A stretch of 34,538 nucleotides of DNA from Cryobacterium shii (GCF_004402595.1 NZ_SOFY01000037.1:5737-40274), one strand, 5' to 3'. Shown: positions 15,922 to 25,136, numbered from the stretch's first letter. The notes: generated by a model not told the origin, from the letters alone. A program made the numbers and translations.

Positions 15922-17118
15922 CTAGGAGAACGCGTTCAGGTCGGTCAGGGCCCGTCCGATCACCAGCTGGTGGATCTCGTCGGTCCCCTCATAGGTGCGC
16001 ACGGACTCCAGATTGGCGAGGTGCCGCATCACGGGGAACTCGCTCGTGATGCCGTCGCCGCCCAGAATGGCCCGGGCGCTCTGCGCGATCCGGATCGCTT
16101 CCCGCACGCTGTTGAGCTTGCCGACGCTGATCTGGGCCGGGGTGAGTGTGCCCTGCTCCTTGAGCCGCCCCAGGTGCAGCGCGAGCAGCACCCCCTTCTC
16201 GTACTCGACCAGCATGTCGGCGAGTTTGGCCTGGATCAGCTGGGTGGCCCCGATCGGCTTGCCGAACACCTCGCGGGTCTCCGAGCGCAGGATGGCGGCG
16301 TCGAGGCAGCTGCGGGCGGCGCCCATCGCGCCCCAGACGATGCCAAACCGCGCCTCGTTCAGGCAGCCGAACGGCCCGGACAGTCCGGCCGCGTCCGGCA
16401 ACAGGGCGTCCGCCGGCACCCGCACGGCGTCGAGGCGCAGATCGCACTGAACGGATGCGCGCATGGAGAGCTTGTTCTCGATCGGAGTCGCCGTGAAGCC
16501 CGGGGTGTGGGTCGGCACCAGGAAGCCGCGCACGCCGGCATCCGTCTGAGCCCAGACCACCGCGACGTCGGCGAGGCTCGCGAGCCCGATCCACCGTTTG
16601 GAACCCTCGATCAGCCAGCCGGCCCCGTCCCGGGTCGCGGTGGTCGTCATCGCGGCGGGGTCGCTGCCGCCGCCGGCCTCGGTCAGAGCGAAGCAGCCGA
16701 TCAGCTCGCCGGCGGCCAGGCCGGGCAGCCACCGCTGCTTCTGCTCCTCCGAGCCGTACTGGTGGATGGCCGACATGGCCAGCGAGCCCTGCACCGAGAC
16801 GAACGTGCGCCAGCCGCTGTCGGCGGCCTCCAGTTCGAGGCAGACCAGCCCGTAGCTCACCGCCCCGGCGCCGGCACAGCCGTAGCCGGTCAGGTGCATG
16901 CCGAGGAAGCCGGCCGCGCCGAGTTCGGCGACGAACTCCCGGCGGAAATGCTTGTTCTCGAAGTCTTCCTCGATGGTGGGCAGGATGCGGTTGGTCGCGA
17001 AGGCCCGCGCCTTGCGGGCCCAGGCGATCTCCTCCGCGCTGAGCAGGGCGTCGAGGTCGAACACGGCGTCGACCAGGGGGCTGTGAACGAGGGCTGTGGG
17101 GCGGCCTGAGGCGGGCAC
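15922..17118 (-). CDS. gcdH: Acyl-CoA dehydrogenase, glutaryl-CoA dehydrogenase type
   Basis: A 398-aa flavoprotein that oxidises an acyl-CoA, passing electrons to ETF. Blocks typical of glutaryl-CoA dehydrogenase are FENKHFRREFVAELG near 50, SVQGSLAMSAIHQYGSEEQKQRWLPGLAAGE near 110-140, CFALTEAGGGSDPAAM near 145, GSKRWIG near 175, and the C-terminal RTYEGTDEIHQLVIGRALT, with the catalytic-base Glu in YEGT. The enzyme would convert glutaryl-CoA to crotonyl-CoA in lysine or tryptophan breakdown; other short-chain substrates cannot be excluded. GTG 17118 has GAAGGA 6 nt upstream. It precedes a GntR/FCD regulator and is divergent from a second FCD regulator, which heads the amine-oxidation unit; shared control is possible. 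Confidence 0.88.
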   Translation of the reverse strand: MPASGRPTALVHSPLVDAVFDLDALLSAEEIAWARKARAFATNRILPTIEEDFENKHFRREFVAELGAAGFLGMHLTGYGCAGAGAVSYGLVCLELEAADSGWRTFVSVQGSLAMSAIHQYGSEEQKQRWLPGLAAGELIGCFALTEAGGGSDPAAMTTTATRDGAGWLIEGSKRWIGLASLADVAVVWAQTDAGVRGFLVPTHTPGFTATPIENKLSMRASVQCDLRLDAVRVPADALLPDAAGLSGPFGCLNEARFGIVWGAMGAARSCLDAAILRSETREVFGKPIGATQLIQAKLADMLVEYEKGVLLALHLGRLKEQGTLTPAQISVGKLNSVREAIRIAQSARAILGGDGITSEFPVMRHLANLESVRTYEGTDEIHQLVIGRALTDLNAFS

Positions 17119-17238
17119 GAGAATCCTTCACGGATCGACGGAACACGGACGAAATCGAGCCACTCGCCACCGGCGATGGTAGCCGTGAGTCGATCCTATA
17201 GCGCATGATTGGCCCCGTCACCTGCCCGTCCGGTCGGC

Positions 17239-17244
17239 TAGATT
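17239..17244 (+). promoter_or_regulatory. Putative -10 box TAGATT (leaderless)
   Basis: TAGATT ends 6 nt before ATG 17251 and no Shine-Dalgarno is seen, so the GntR mRNA probably begins at its start codon. The -35 region is weak. Confidence 0.4.
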
Positions 17245-17250
17245 GGGTCA

Positions 17251-18015
17251 ATGGAGGCTCAGTTGCGACCCGGCGCGCGGGAAGCGATCTTCGCGCAGCT
17301 CATTGACGCCGGCCGGTCCGAACAGGTCGCCCGGCGCCTCACCGATGCCATCATCCTCGGCGTGCTCACCCCCGGCGAACGGCTGCCGAGCGAACAGGAA
17401 CTGGCGCGGCGTTTCGGGGTGGCCCTGATCACCGTGCGGGAGGGCCTCGTCCTCCTGCGCGACGCCGGCCTGGTTGAGACCCGGCGCGGCCGCGAGGGCG
17501 GCAGCTTCGTGATCCAGACGGATGCCCCGCACAGCGCCCTGCTGCAGGCTCGCCTCCGCGGCCTGGCCCAGGTGGAGTTGTCCGATCTGGCTGTGTACTT
17601 CTCCACGATCATCGAGGGCTGCGCCGAGCGTGCGGCCCTTCGCGCCTCCCCCGTCGACTCGGAGCGGCTCCGGGCCTGGCTGGCCGACAGCGCCGGCGGC
17701 GGGACCGCGGGAGCCCGCGCCACCGCGGGTGGTTTCTACCTCGAACTCGCGGTGCTCAGCCAGTCCCCCCGGCTCGTGCGGGAGCACATCAGGCTGCAGG
17801 CCGAATTCGGCCCCCTGCTGCTCCTGGCCCTCGGCGATGCCGGGATCCGCAGCCGCGTGGCCCGGGTGAATGGTGAGATCGCCGAGGCCATCGCCGGCGC
17901 CGACGGTCCGGCCGCCCGTGCGCTGGTCGCCGGCCAGGTGCAGGACCTGGCCGTGTGGCTGTTGACCGCCAAGGCGAGAATCGAACGGGGAGGGCAGCTC
18001 TATGACCCCGCCTGA
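17251..18015 (+). CDS. FadR-subfamily GntR regulator (FCD domain)
   Basis: A 254-aa regulator. The winged helix domain is at about residues 22-88: QVARRLTDAIILGVLTPGERLPSEQELARRFGVALITVREGLVLLRDAGLVETRRGREGG is the classic pattern in order. The C-terminal FCD helical domain follows with Ala-rich helices; contacts include FYLELAVLSQSPRL. The gene overlaps the next, a Cache-domain protein, by 14 nt, so the two are translationally coupled. Downstream lie an aldehyde dehydrogenase and an APC permease, so it probably controls uptake and oxidation of an amine, amino acid or GABA. ATG 17251 is likely leaderless, with TAGATT 6 nt upstream. It is divergent from the acyl-CoA dehydrogenase gene. Confidence 0.88.
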   Translation: MEAQLRPGAREAIFAQLIDAGRSEQVARRLTDAIILGVLTPGERLPSEQELARRFGVALITVREGLVLLRDAGLVETRRGREGGSFVIQTDAPHSALLQARLRGLAQVELSDLAVYFSTIIEGCAERAALRASPVDSERLRAWLADSAGGGTAGARATAGGFYLELAVLSQSPRLVREHIRLQAEFGPLLLLALGDAGIRSRVARVNGEIAEAIAGADGPAARALVAGQVQDLAVWLLTAKARIERGGQLYDPA

Positions 18016-18823
18016 GACAACCCCGCCTGAGACGTCGGTGCCTGAGACGTCGGTGCCAGACCTGACCGACGCCGCGCAGCTCAGCCTCGCCTCCTGCGCG
18101 GCAGAGGTCGGTGAGATCTTCGCCCGCGCCTTCCGCACCCTCGAGGGCTGGCGCGACGCGATCGTCGCCGCGGGACCGGTTCGCGCGGCCGAACTGGACG
18201 CCCTCGTCGAAGCTCTCGTCGTACCGGCGCTGCGAGCCGAACCTCCGGCGCCGGGCGGCGTGCCCGAGTCCCTCCTGATCGGGGCGGGTTTCATCGCGGC
18301 GCCGCAGTACGTGACCGGGCGCGACGCCCACTTCGCGTGGTGGCTCGGGCCTCTGGCCGGCACCCCGCTGCTCGGCACCACGAGCGGGCCGAGCCGACTG
18401 GACCTCGCAGCCCGGGTGAACACCGAGTTCCTGCGCGACTTCCGGGAACTGGAGTGGTACCAGGTGCCGGAATCGACCAACCACACCCACGTGACCGGGC
18501 CATACGTCGACCACCTGTGCACGTTCGACTACGTGATCACGCTGACCATGCCGGTGCGGGTGGACCGGGACATGGTCGGGGTCGTCGGAGCCGACGTCTT
18601 CGTGAAGAGCCTCGAACAGGTGCTTCTGCCGCACTTCCTCGCCCTGGCGAGCCCGGTGCTGTTGATCAACGAGGCCGGCCGCGTGGTGGTGTCGACCGAG
18701 CCCTCGCTGCCGGCCGGGGACATCCTGCCGAACCCGCGGCATCCGCTCGGCGACTACGACCGGATGCCGTGCCCCGGCACCCCGTTCCTGATCGCCACCC
18801 GCACGAGGAACGCCACAATTTAA
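18002..18823 (+). CDS. Soluble Cache-domain protein
   Basis: A 273-aa protein with no signal peptide and no membrane segment. It carries a Cache/PAS-like ligand-binding region: ELEWYQVPES, GPYVDHLCTFDYVITLTMPV and GVVGADVFVKSLEQVL match the usual order W-Y..., GPY-D..., ITLT-PV..., GV-GADV. Cache domains normally sit outside the cell in chemoreceptors and kinases and bind amino acids, GABA or polyamines. Here the domain stands alone in the cytoplasm. Its start lies inside the upstream GntR gene (14-nt overlap). The first 20 residues are a Pro-Glu-Thr repeat from 15-bp DNA units. A ligand-sensing partner of the regulator or a specialised enzyme are both possible. Confidence 0.75.
   Translation: MTPPETTPPETSVPETSVPDLTDAAQLSLASCAAEVGEIFARAFRTLEGWRDAIVAAGPVRAAELDALVEALVVPALRAEPPAPGGVPESLLIGAGFIAAPQYVTGRDAHFAWWLGPLAGTPLLGTTSGPSRLDLAARVNTEFLRDFRELEWYQVPESTNHTHVTGPYVDHLCTFDYVITLTMPVRVDRDMVGVVGADVFVKSLEQVLLPHFLALASPVLLINEAGRVVVSTEPSLPAGDILPNPRHPLGDYDRMPCPGTPFLIATRTRNATI
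18011..18055 (+). repeat. 15-bp tandem repeat at the Cache gene start
   Basis: Two perfect CCTGAGACGTCGGTG units (18026-18055) follow one diverged unit (18011-18025). The array is in frame and overlaps the stop of the upstream GntR gene. GAGACGTC is also the core of the 9-bp array at 1264. Confidence 0.9.
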
Positions 18824-18826
18824 AGA

Positions 18827-18854
18827 TTGTATTCCGGATGTTTTGAGGTATCGT
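18827..18854 (+). promoter_or_regulatory. Possible promoter TTGTAT-16-TATCGT
   Basis: TTGTAT (18827-18832) and TATCGT (18849-18854) lie in a locally A/T-rich gap between the Cache and aldehyde dehydrogenase genes. They would give a leader of about 90 nt. The match is modest, so the genes may also be read from the upstream promoter. Confidence 0.3.
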
Positions 18855-18951
18855 CGCCGTAAGGTGCCCATCGGCCCCCGAGCGACGCCGACGTCACCGA
18901 CGCTGAAGTCACGACCGACTCCGCTCCTCCACGCCCTCGAAAGGCCAGCGA

Positions 18952-20385
18952 ATGACCATCCGCGAACTGCGCAACTTCGTCAACGGACAGTACGTCGAGT
19001 CCGGCGCGAGCGAACAGCTCGACATCATCAATCCCGCCACCGAAGAGGTGTACGCCCGCACCCCGGTCTCCACCGAGACGGATGTCGCGGACGCCTACGG
19101 CGCGGCGGCGACCGCCTTCACGACCTGGGGCGAGACCACCCCGGGCGAACGCCAGCTGGCCCTGCTCAGGTTCGCCGACGCCCTCGAGGCCCGCACGGAG
19201 GAACTCGCCGACGTCGAGAGCGAGAACACCGGCAAGCCGCGGGCGGGGATCGTCGGCGACGAGATTGAGGTCATGATCGACCAGGTGCGCTTCTTCGCCG
19301 GCGCCGCGCGCGTGCTCGAGGGCAAGTCCGCCGGCGAGTACCTGAAGGACCACACCTCGATGGTGCGCCGCGAACCGATCGGCGTGATCGGCCAGGTCAC
19401 CCCGTGGAACTACCCGATGATGATGGCGATCTGGAAGATCGCGCCGGCCCTCGCCGCCGGCAACGCCGTCGTGCTCAAGCCGTCGGACTCGACCCCCGTG
19501 TCGACCCTGCTGCTGGCCGAAATCGCCTCCGAGTTCCTGCCCGCCGGAACGTTCAACGTCGTGACCGGCAACCGGGACACCGGGCGCGCCCTGGTCACGA
19601 ACCGCATGCCGCAGATGGTGTCGATCACCGGCTCGGTGCGCGCCGGCATGGAGGTCGCGGGCGCCGCGGCCCTCGACGTCAAGCGGGTGCACCTGGAACT
19701 CGGCGGCAAGGCCCCGGTGATCGTGTTCAACGACGCGGACATCCAGGCGGCGATCGAGGGCATCACCGCCGCCGGGTTCTACAACGCCGGCCAGGACTGC
19801 ACCGCCGCCACCCGCCTGCTCGTGCAGGAAGGCATCCATGACGAATTCGTGGCCGCCCTCGCCGCCTACGCCCGGGAGAACGCCCGCACCGGCGGACCCC
19901 GGGAAGACGGCGTGCTCTACGGTGCCCTCTCCAGCGCCGAGCACCTCGCCCGGATCGAGGGCGTCGTCGACAGCCTGCCCGACCACGCGAACGTGGCGCT
20001 CGGCGGCCACCGCCAGGGCTCGGTCGGCTACTTCCACGAGGCCACGATCATCACCGACCTGCGCCAGGGTGACGACGCGGTGCAGAACGAGTTCTTCGGC
20101 CCGGTGATGACGGTGCAGAAGTTCACCGACGAGGCGCAGGCGCTGGCCTGGGCCAACGATGTGCAGTACGGCCTGGCGTCATCCGTCTGGACCCGGGACC
20201 ACGGCACCGCGATGCGCATGGCCAAGCGCCTCGATTTCGGCTGCGTCTGGATCAACACGCACATCCCGCTCGTCGCCGAAATGCCGCACGGCGGTTTCAA
20301 GCACTCCGGCTACGGCAAGGACCTCTCCCTGTACGGCCTCGAGGACTACACCCGGATCAAGCACGTGATGAGCTACATCGGCTGA
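18952..20385 (+). CDS. NAD(P)+-dependent aldehyde dehydrogenase, gamma-aminobutyraldehyde type
   Basis: A 477-aa ALDH superfamily enzyme that oxidises an aldehyde to an acid. The general base is Glu249 in LELGGKAP and the nucleophile is Cys283 in AGQDCTA. Asn in [22 protein letters not shown] (about 147) and the GSVRAG turn are in place. The [15 protein letters not shown] run and the C-terminal [32 protein letters not shown] match PatD/aminobutyraldehyde dehydrogenases, which make GABA from putrescine-derived aldehyde. GAAAGG lies just upstream of ATG 18952. It sits between a Cache/GntR pair and an APC permease, fitting an amine catabolic unit. A betaine-aldehyde substrate is the main alternative. 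Confidence 0.9.
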   Translation: MTIRELRNFVNGQYVESGASEQLDIINPATEEVYARTPVSTETDVADAYGAAATAFTTWGETTPGERQLALLRFADALEARTEELADVESENTGKPRAGIVGDEIEVMIDQVRFFAGAARVLEGKSAGEYLKDHTSMVRREPIGVIGQVTPWNYPMMMAIWKIAPALAAGNAVVLKPSDSTPVSTLLLAEIASEFLPAGTFNVVTGNRDTGRALVTNRMPQMVSITGSVRAGMEVAGAAALDVKRVHLELGGKAPVIVFNDADIQAAIEGITAAGFYNAGQDCTAATRLLVQEGIHDEFVAALAAYARENARTGGPREDGVLYGALSSAEHLARIEGVVDSLPDHANVALGGHRQGSVGYFHEATIITDLRQGDDAVQNEFFGPVMTVQKFTDEAQALAWANDVQYGLASSVWTRDHGTAMRMAKRLDFGCVWINTHIPLVAEMPHGGFKHSGYGKDLSLYGLEDYTRIKHVMSYIG

Positions 20386-20425
20386 CCTCGGCCTGACCCG
20401 CCTCGCACGACCCCCTCCCCTGTTC

Positions 20426-20475
20426 CCGTTCCGGTCGAGAGTGCCCGTTCTGCCGGTCACTCTCGACCGGAACGG
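20426..20475. terminator. Hairpin after the aldehyde dehydrogenase, 18-bp perfect stem
   Basis: CCGTTCCGGTCGAGAGTG (20426-20443) pairs exactly with 20458-20475 around a 14-nt loop. It begins 40 nt after the stop and has no U tract. It probably separates the dehydrogenase from the permease gene. The rest of 20386-20627 shows only a ribosome-binding site. Confidence 0.8.
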
Positions 20476-20627
20476 CCACTCTCACCGGCAACACGCCGCG
20501 GAAGACAAACATCCGGTTCCGCACCTTTGCGGTCTGCGGTCCACTATGTTGAAGCACACACACAATGAGGTGTCCGCGGCTAGGGGGTGTGGCCGCACGT
20601 CCCTCGGGCATGATCGGAAAGGTCCCA

Positions 20628-22172
20628 ATGTCATCCAACGCATCTCCACAGAAGAAGGGGCTCGGCGACAGCGAGCACCTCAAGGCCCTCGGCTACGACG
20701 ACTCGTTTCATCGGTCCATGTCGCTCTGGGCCAACCTCGCCCTCGGCTTCACCTATCTGTCCCCCCTCGTCGGCGTCTACTCACTCTTCGCGCTGGCTCT
20801 CAGCACGGGCGGGCCGCCCTCGATCTTCTGGCTCGTGATCGTGGGAACCGGCCAGCTGCTGGTGGCCCTCGTCTTCGGCGAAGTGGTGTCCCAATACCCG
20901 ATCGCCGGCGGAATCTACCCCTGGACCCGGCGACTCTGGGGCAAGCGGTACGCCTGGATGGCCGCGTGGGTCTACGTCTGGGCCATGCTCGTCACCATCA
21001 CCGCAGTCGCGGAGTTCGGCAGCGGCTTCCTCGCCAACCTGATCAACGCGCCCGTCACCAAGGAGGTCACCCTCGGCCTCTCGGTGCTGTTCCTCGTGGT
21101 GGCGTTCGCGTTCAACTTCTCGGGCACGAAGATGCTGTCCCGGGTCGCCCGGATCGGCCTCGCCGCCGAGCTGATCGGCGTAATTGGCCTCGGCCTGTAC
21201 CTGCTCATCTTCCAGCGCAAGCAGGAGTTCAGCATCTTCTTCGACACGATGGGCGTCCAGGGCAACGACAGCTACGCCGCCGCCTTCCTCGGTGCGGCCC
21301 TCGCCGGCCTGTTCCTGTTCTACGGATTCGAGGCCTGCGGTGACGTTGCCGAGGAGGTGCCGGACCCCGCCAGGGGAATCCCCCGGGCCATGATCCTCAC
21401 GATCCTGATCGGCGGAGTGTCCGCCCTCTTCTCGTTCGGCGGCTACGTGATGGCGGCGCCAGACCTCCAGGCCGTGGTCAACGGCACCGACATCGACCCG
21501 ATTCCAGCGATCCTCGAGGCGACCCTCGGCACCGTCGGCGCCAAGCTCTTCCTCATCGTCGCCCTGACGGCATTCCTCTCCTGCGTGCTCAGCCTGCAGG
21601 CCGCGGCGAGCCGGCTGATGTTCGCCTTCGCCCGGGACGGGATGATCCCCGGCCACGCTTGGCTGGGCAAGGTGTCACCGCGCACCACCGTCCCGGTCAA
21701 CGCGTTGATCGTGGCCTGCACGATCCCGCTGTTGCTCTGCCTGCTGATCTATGTGGGCGGCAGCACGCTGCTCACCCAGATCACCGCGTTCGCCGTGATC
21801 GGCATCTACGTCGCCTTCCAGATGGTGGTGCTCGCGGCCCTGCGGCAGAGGTTCAAGGGCTGGCGCCCCGCCGGGCCGTTCAACCTCGGACCGGTGGGCT
21901 TCGTCGTCAACGTCGTCGCACTGCTCTACGGGATCTTCGCCATGGTCCTGCTGGCCCGGCCGGGTTCGACCGGCGTCTTCCTCGACGACTGGATCGTGCT
22001 GATCGGCCTGGCCGTGGTGATGGGCAGCGGGCTGCTCTACCTGTTCATCGCCAAACCGCACAGCGCCTCGCACCAGCCGGAGGGCGATGCGATCGCAGTG
22101 GCCGCCATGCTCCGGGCACACCCGCAGAACGCCCACCGGAAGGACGCGCGTCCGACGACGTCGACGCAGTAG
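20628..22172 (+). CDS. APC family amino acid/choline/GABA-type permease
   Basis: A 514-aa integral membrane transporter with about 12 helices, of the amino acid-polyamine-organocation superfamily, ACT branch. Visible: YPIAGGIYPWTRRLWGKRYAWMAAWVYVWA (helices 2-3), the helix-6 FYGFEACGDVAEEVPDPARGIPRAM with the conserved E-A-x-x-D and E-V-x-x-P, and SRLMFAFARDGMIPG before helix 9. Members import amino acids, GABA, choline or polyamines by proton or ion coupling. ATG 20628 is chosen because GGAAAGG lies 5 nt upstream; the ORF runs 21 residues further up without support. It follows the aldehyde dehydrogenase and most likely brings in its precursor. The C-terminus is a hydrophilic tail. Confidence 0.9.
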   Translation: MSSNASPQKKGLGDSEHLKALGYDDSFHRSMSLWANLALGFTYLSPLVGVYSLFALALSTGGPPSIFWLVIVGTGQLLVALVFGEVVSQYPIAGGIYPWTRRLWGKRYAWMAAWVYVWAMLVTITAVAEFGSGFLANLINAPVTKEVTLGLSVLFLVVAFAFNFSGTKMLSRVARIGLAAELIGVIGLGLYLLIFQRKQEFSIFFDTMGVQGNDSYAAAFLGAALAGLFLFYGFEACGDVAEEVPDPARGIPRAMILTILIGGVSALFSFGGYVMAAPDLQAVVNGTDIDPIPAILEATLGTVGAKLFLIVALTAFLSCVLSLQAAASRLMFAFARDGMIPGHAWLGKVSPRTTVPVNALIVACTIPLLLCLLIYVGGSTLLTQITAFAVIGIYVAFQMVVLAALRQRFKGWRPAGPFNLGPVGFVVNVVALLYGIFAMVLLARPGSTGVFLDDWIVLIGLAVVMGSGLLYLFIAKPHSASHQPEGDAIAVAAMLRAHPQNAHRKDARPTTSTQ

Positions 22173-22187
22173 GCATCCGTTAACGAC

Positions 22188-22217
22188 CGAAGGGCCCGTC
22201 TCGCGACGGGCCCTTCG
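22188..22217. terminator. Bidirectional terminator between permease and rplA
   Basis: A perfect 13-bp stem CGAAGGGCCCGTC/GACGGGCCCTTCG with the tetraloop TCGC lies between convergent genes. No U tract follows on either strand, as is common in actinobacteria. Confidence 0.85.
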
Positions 22218-22246
22218 TGCTGCGGCTGAAGCCGCGGTGGAACTGG

Positions 22247-22936
22247 CTAGATGCTGTTCACATCGAGCGGGATGCCGGGGCCGAACGTGGTCGACACGGC
22301 GCCCTTCATGATGTAGCGGCCCTTGGAAGAGCTCGGCTTGAGGCGGACGATCTCCTCGAGAGCGGCGCTGATGTTCTCGTTCAGCTGCTCAGCGGTGAAG
22401 GACGCCTTGCCGACGACGAACTGCACGTTGGCGTGCTTGTCGACGCGGAACGCGATCTTTCCACCCTTGATGTCGGACACGGCGCGCGCGACGTCAGGCG
22501 TCACGGTTCCGGTCTTCGGGTTCGGCATGAGACCACGCGGGCCGAGGACCTTACCCAGGCGACCGACCTTACCCATGAGCTCCGGGGTCGAGACGGCGGA
22601 GTCGAACGAGGTGTAGCCGGCGGCCACCTTCTCGATCAGCTCGTCGCCACCGACCTCGTCGGCGCCGGCAGCGATGGCTGCCTCGGCGGCCGGGCCGGTT
22701 GCGAAGACGATGACGCGGGCGGTGCGTCCGGTGCCGTGAGGAAGAATCACGGTACCGCGAACCATCTGGTCAGCCTTGCGGGGGTCAACGCCGAGCTTGA
22801 GGGCAACCTCAACGGTGGAGTTGAAGTTCGCGGAGCCGGTCTCGCGAGCCAGGGTGACTGCCTCGGTCGGGGTGTAGAGCTTGTCTGCGTCGATCTTCTC
22901 GGCCGCGGCCCGGTAGGCCTTTGACTTCTGTGCCAT
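22247..22936 (-). CDS. rplA: 50S ribosomal protein L1
   Basis: Ribosomal protein L1, 229 aa, part of the mobile L1 stalk at the E site and, in many bacteria, a translational repressor of its own operon. The sequence begins [16 protein letters not shown] and includes the signature [23 protein letters not shown] and [28 protein letters not shown] 22936 has GGAGA about 6 nt upstream; the frame extends to 22993 without support. It follows rplK with a 90-nt gap on the same strand. A strong bidirectional terminator lies after its stop. Confidence 0.98.
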   Translation of the reverse strand: MAQKSKAYRAAAEKIDADKLYTPTEAVTLARETGSANFNSTVEVALKLGVDPRKADQMVRGTVILPHGTGRTARVIVFATGPAAEAAIAAGADEVGGDELIEKVAAGYTSFDSAVSTPELMGKVGRLGKVLGPRGLMPNPKTGTVTPDVARAVSDIKGGKIAFRVDKHANVQFVVGKASFTAEQLNENISAALEEIVRLKPSSSKGRYIMKGAVSTTFGPGIPLDVNSI

Positions 22937-23026
22937 TTGAATCTCCTGTAAAACGAGTTGAGAGTGTGGTGCGAGCCTGGCTGGCTCTTCCACGTACTGC
23001 TGTGGCGGGATGCCGGTGGGTGTCGC

Positions 23027-23458
23027 TTAGGCCTCGACCGTGATACCCATGGAACGGGCGGTTCCGGCGATGATCTTCGCTGCTGCGTCGATGTCGTTGG
23101 CGTTGAGGTCAACCATCTTGGTCTCGGCGATTTCGCGGACCTGGGCCTTGGTGAGCTTCGCGACCTTGACGGTGTGCGGGGTGCCACTGCCCTTGGCGAC
23201 GCCGGCCGCCTTCTTGATGAGCTCCGCTGCGGGCGGGGTCTTCAGGATGAAAGTGAATGAACGGTCGTCGTAGACGGTGATTTCCACCGGGATGACGTTG
23301 CCGCGCTGGGATTCCGTCTGAGCGTTGTACGCCTTGCAGAACTCCATGATGTTGACGCCGTGCTGGCCCAGTGCCGGCCCGATGGGCGGTGCGGGGTTGG
23401 CGGCGCCGGCCTTGATCTGAAGCTTGATCAGACCAGTTACCTTCTTCTTCGGTGCCAT
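23027..23458 (-). CDS. rplK: 50S ribosomal protein L11
   Basis: Ribosomal protein L11, 143 aa, binds 23S rRNA at the GTPase centre and is the thiopeptide-binding region. The opening [40 protein letters not shown] and the end [11 protein letters not shown] are unmistakable. ATG 23458 has AAGGA upstream. It lies downstream of nusG, in the standard order nusG-rplK-rplA. The 82-nt gap before it can fold (GGGGCC/GGCCCC), but I cannot identify an L1-binding leader with confidence. Confidence 0.98.
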   Translation of the reverse strand: MAPKKKVTGLIKLQIKAGAANPAPPIGPALGQHGVNIMEFCKAYNAQTESQRGNVIPVEITVYDDRSFTFILKTPPAAELIKKAAGVAKGSGTPHTVKVAKLTKAQVREIAETKMVDLNANDIDAAAKIIAGTARSMGITVEA

Positions 23459-23540
23459 TGTTCTTCCTTACTTTGTGATGACGAGCAGCCAGGGGCCGCT
23501 CTCCCGGTAGCCCGGACGGGCCCCGGTGAATGTGAAGTAT

Positions 23541-24527
23541 TTAGAGCTTGGTGACCTGGTCGAAGCTGAGCTCGACCGGGGTCTCGCGCTCGAAGAGGGA
23601 CACCAGCACGATGAGCTTGCCGCTCTCCGCCTTGATCTCGCTGATCGATCCGGGCAGGCCCGCGAACGAGCCTTCCTTGATCGTGATGGTTTCGCCGATC
23701 TCGTAGTCGATCTCGGCCGGGAGGGCACGGGTCGGAACCTTGCCGCCGTGTCCGGCGCCGGTCTTGGCGGTGGGGACATCCTGGATCTCGACGAGGCTCT
23801 TCAGCATGCCGAAGGCTTCCTCGAAACGCAGCGGCGTCGGGTTGTGCGCGTTGCCGACGAATCCGGTGACGCCCGGCGTGTGACGCACCACGGACCAGCT
23901 GTCTTCGTTGAGGTCCATCCGCACGAGCACGTAGCCGGGGATACGGACGCGGGTGACCATCTTGCGCTGGCCGTTCTTGATCTCGACGACGTCTTCCATC
24001 GGAACCTCGACCTGGTAGATGAAATCTTCCATGGCCATCGACTGCTTGCGGTTCTCGATGTTCGACTTCACGCGGCGTTCGAAGCCGGCGTAGGAGTGGA
24101 TGACGAACCACTTGCCCGGCTGGAAACGCAGTTCCTTGCGGAACTCTTCGTAGGGGTCTTCGGGGGTCTCGTCCTCGACGGGCGCGGCCTCTGCCTCTGC
24201 CTCTGCCTCTGCCGCGGCGTCGAGCTTCTCTTCGTCTTCGACGGCTTCGACGGAGGCCTCGGCCTCATCGGCGGAATCGATGTCGAGGGCGTCGTCGACG
24301 ATCGCGTCGGCTTTGGGGTCCACCGACTCGGCGAGAGCATCCAGAGCGGCGTCGAGGTTGTCTTCGACTCCGACGTTCGGGTCGAACACGTGCAGGGCGA
24401 CCTGCTCGGCGGCCTCTACCGACTCTTCTTCTTCGGCGAGGGTGTTGCCCTCCTGCGCTTCGTCCTCGTTGGAGGACTGCTCGGCAGCGGTGGCCCAGTC
24501 GACATCGTCGTGATTCGTCTCAGTCAC
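23541..24527 (-). CDS. nusG: Transcription termination/antitermination protein NusG
   Basis: Transcription elongation factor that bridges RNA polymerase to Rho or the ribosome. The core NGN domain starts near residue 150 ([22 protein letters not shown]) and runs to [10 protein letters not shown]; the KOW domain is at the end ([43 protein letters not shown]). The first 140 residues are an acidic low-complexity extension typical of actinobacterial NusG, including a Glu-Ala repeat from a 6-bp DNA array. The total is 328 aa. GTG 24527 is the only reasonable start, though the ribosome-binding site is weak. Upstream on the strand is secE. Confidence 0.97.
   Translation of the reverse strand: MTETNHDDVDWATAAEQSSNEDEAQEGNTLAEEEESVEAAEQVALHVFDPNVGVEDNLDAALDALAESVDPKADAIVDDALDIDSADEAEASVEAVEDEEKLDAAAEAEAEAEAAPVEDETPEDPYEEFRKELRFQPGKWFVIHSYAGFERRVKSNIENRKQSMAMEDFIYQVEVPMEDVVEIKNGQRKMVTRVRIPGYVLVRMDLNEDSWSVVRHTPGVTGFVGNAHNPTPLRFEEAFGMLKSLVEIQDVPTAKTGAGHGGKVPTRALPAEIDYEIGETITIKEGSFAGLPGSISEIKAESGKLIVLVSLFERETPVELSFDQVTKL
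24188..24211 (-). repeat. 6-bp tandem repeat (Glu-Ala) in nusG
   Basis: Four perfect units, CCTCTG on the plus strand, encode alternating Glu and Ala in the acidic extension of NusG. Confidence 0.9.
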
Positions 24528-24598
24528 TAAATCTCAATCCTTATCAATTGTCTGGGCACGAAAGCGTGACCCGTTCAGCGTTGCCATGAATCTGTGCG

Positions 24599-24614
24599 GT
24601 GACCGTGGGGTCAC
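24599..24614 (-). other. Intercistronic hairpin between secE and nusG
   Basis: GTGACC and GGTCAC pair around a GTGG loop, 8 nt past the secE stop. It may adjust the secE:nusG expression ratio by partial termination or mRNA protection. Confidence 0.45.
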
Positions 24615-24621
24615 GGCGGCC

Positions 24622-24897
24622 TTAGCCGCCTGGCGTTCCGAACACGTAGGTCACGACGAGCGCGAACACCCAGTCGAGGCCGGAAACCAGGGCCATCATG
24701 ATCGTCACGAATACCAGCACGACGCCCGTGTAGCTCAGAAGTTCCTTGCGAGTCGGCGTGACGACCTTGCGGAGTTCCGCCATGACCTGCTGGATGAACA
24801 GGGAGATCCGAGCGAAAGGGCTGCGCTTGGAATCGCGCGCCAATTTCGCGTTTGCGACGATTTCCTCACTGGGTTCGTCGACAACTTTTCGGGCCAC
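24622..24897 (-). CDS. secE: Preprotein translocase subunit SecE
   Basis: Essential clamp subunit of the SecYEG translocon, 91 aa. A charged N-terminal region leads to the amphipathic helix FARISLFIQQVMAELRKVVTPTRKELLSYT, which is the SecE signature, then a single transmembrane helix (VVLVFVTIMMALVSGLDWVFALVVTYVF). The start GTG 24897 (MARKVVDEPSEE) is preferred because GAAAGG lies 8 nt upstream; GTG 24906, three codons earlier, directly abuts that site. It lies between tRNA-Trp and nusG, the standard bacterial order. Confidence 0.96.
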   Translation of the reverse strand: MARKVVDEPSEEIVANAKLARDSKRSPFARISLFIQQVMAELRKVVTPTRKELLSYTGVVLVFVTIMMALVSGLDWVFALVVTYVFGTPGG

Positions 24898-24938
24898 CAG
24901 ATACACCTTTCATGGGCCGACGGAATGCCACCGACTTG

Positions 24939-25011
24939 CAGGGCGGACAGGACTCGAACCTGCAACCTGCGGTTTTGGAGACCGCTGCTCTACCAATTGA
25001 GCCACCACCCT
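24939..25011 (-). tRNA. trpT: tRNA-Trp (anticodon CCA)
   Basis: The minus strand gives AGGGTGG acceptor, D arm GCTCAATTGGTAGAGC, anticodon stem GCGGT, loop CTCCAAA with CCA, stem ACCGC, T arm with GGTTCGAGTCC, and CCGCCCT closing the acceptor stem, then discriminator G. All four arms pair. CCA is not encoded. Position next to secE is conserved widely. Confidence 0.97.
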
Positions 25012-25024
25012 ATGGAGCAAATCC

Positions 25025-25030
25025 AGATTA
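25025..25030 (-). promoter_or_regulatory. Putative -10 box TAATCT for tRNA-Trp
   Basis: TAATCT on the minus strand ends 13 nt before the tRNA 5' end, with TTCCAC 17 nt upstream as a possible -35. The surrounding 25012-25130 is clearly richer in A/T than its neighbours. Confidence 0.4.
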
Positions 25031-25136
25031 CCTTGTTGCGCGCATCCGTGGAAACTGACCAAAAATAGGCGCAAGAAAGCATGGCGGAATTCAACTACCT
25101 CAATCAAGTCTAGGTCACTCGGCGGCCACTGTAAAG

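Noticed and set aside
23459-23540. L1-binding autoregulatory leader before rplK
   Set aside because: The segment can fold with GGGGCC/GGCCCC, but I could not match the conserved L1 site pattern well enough to call it.
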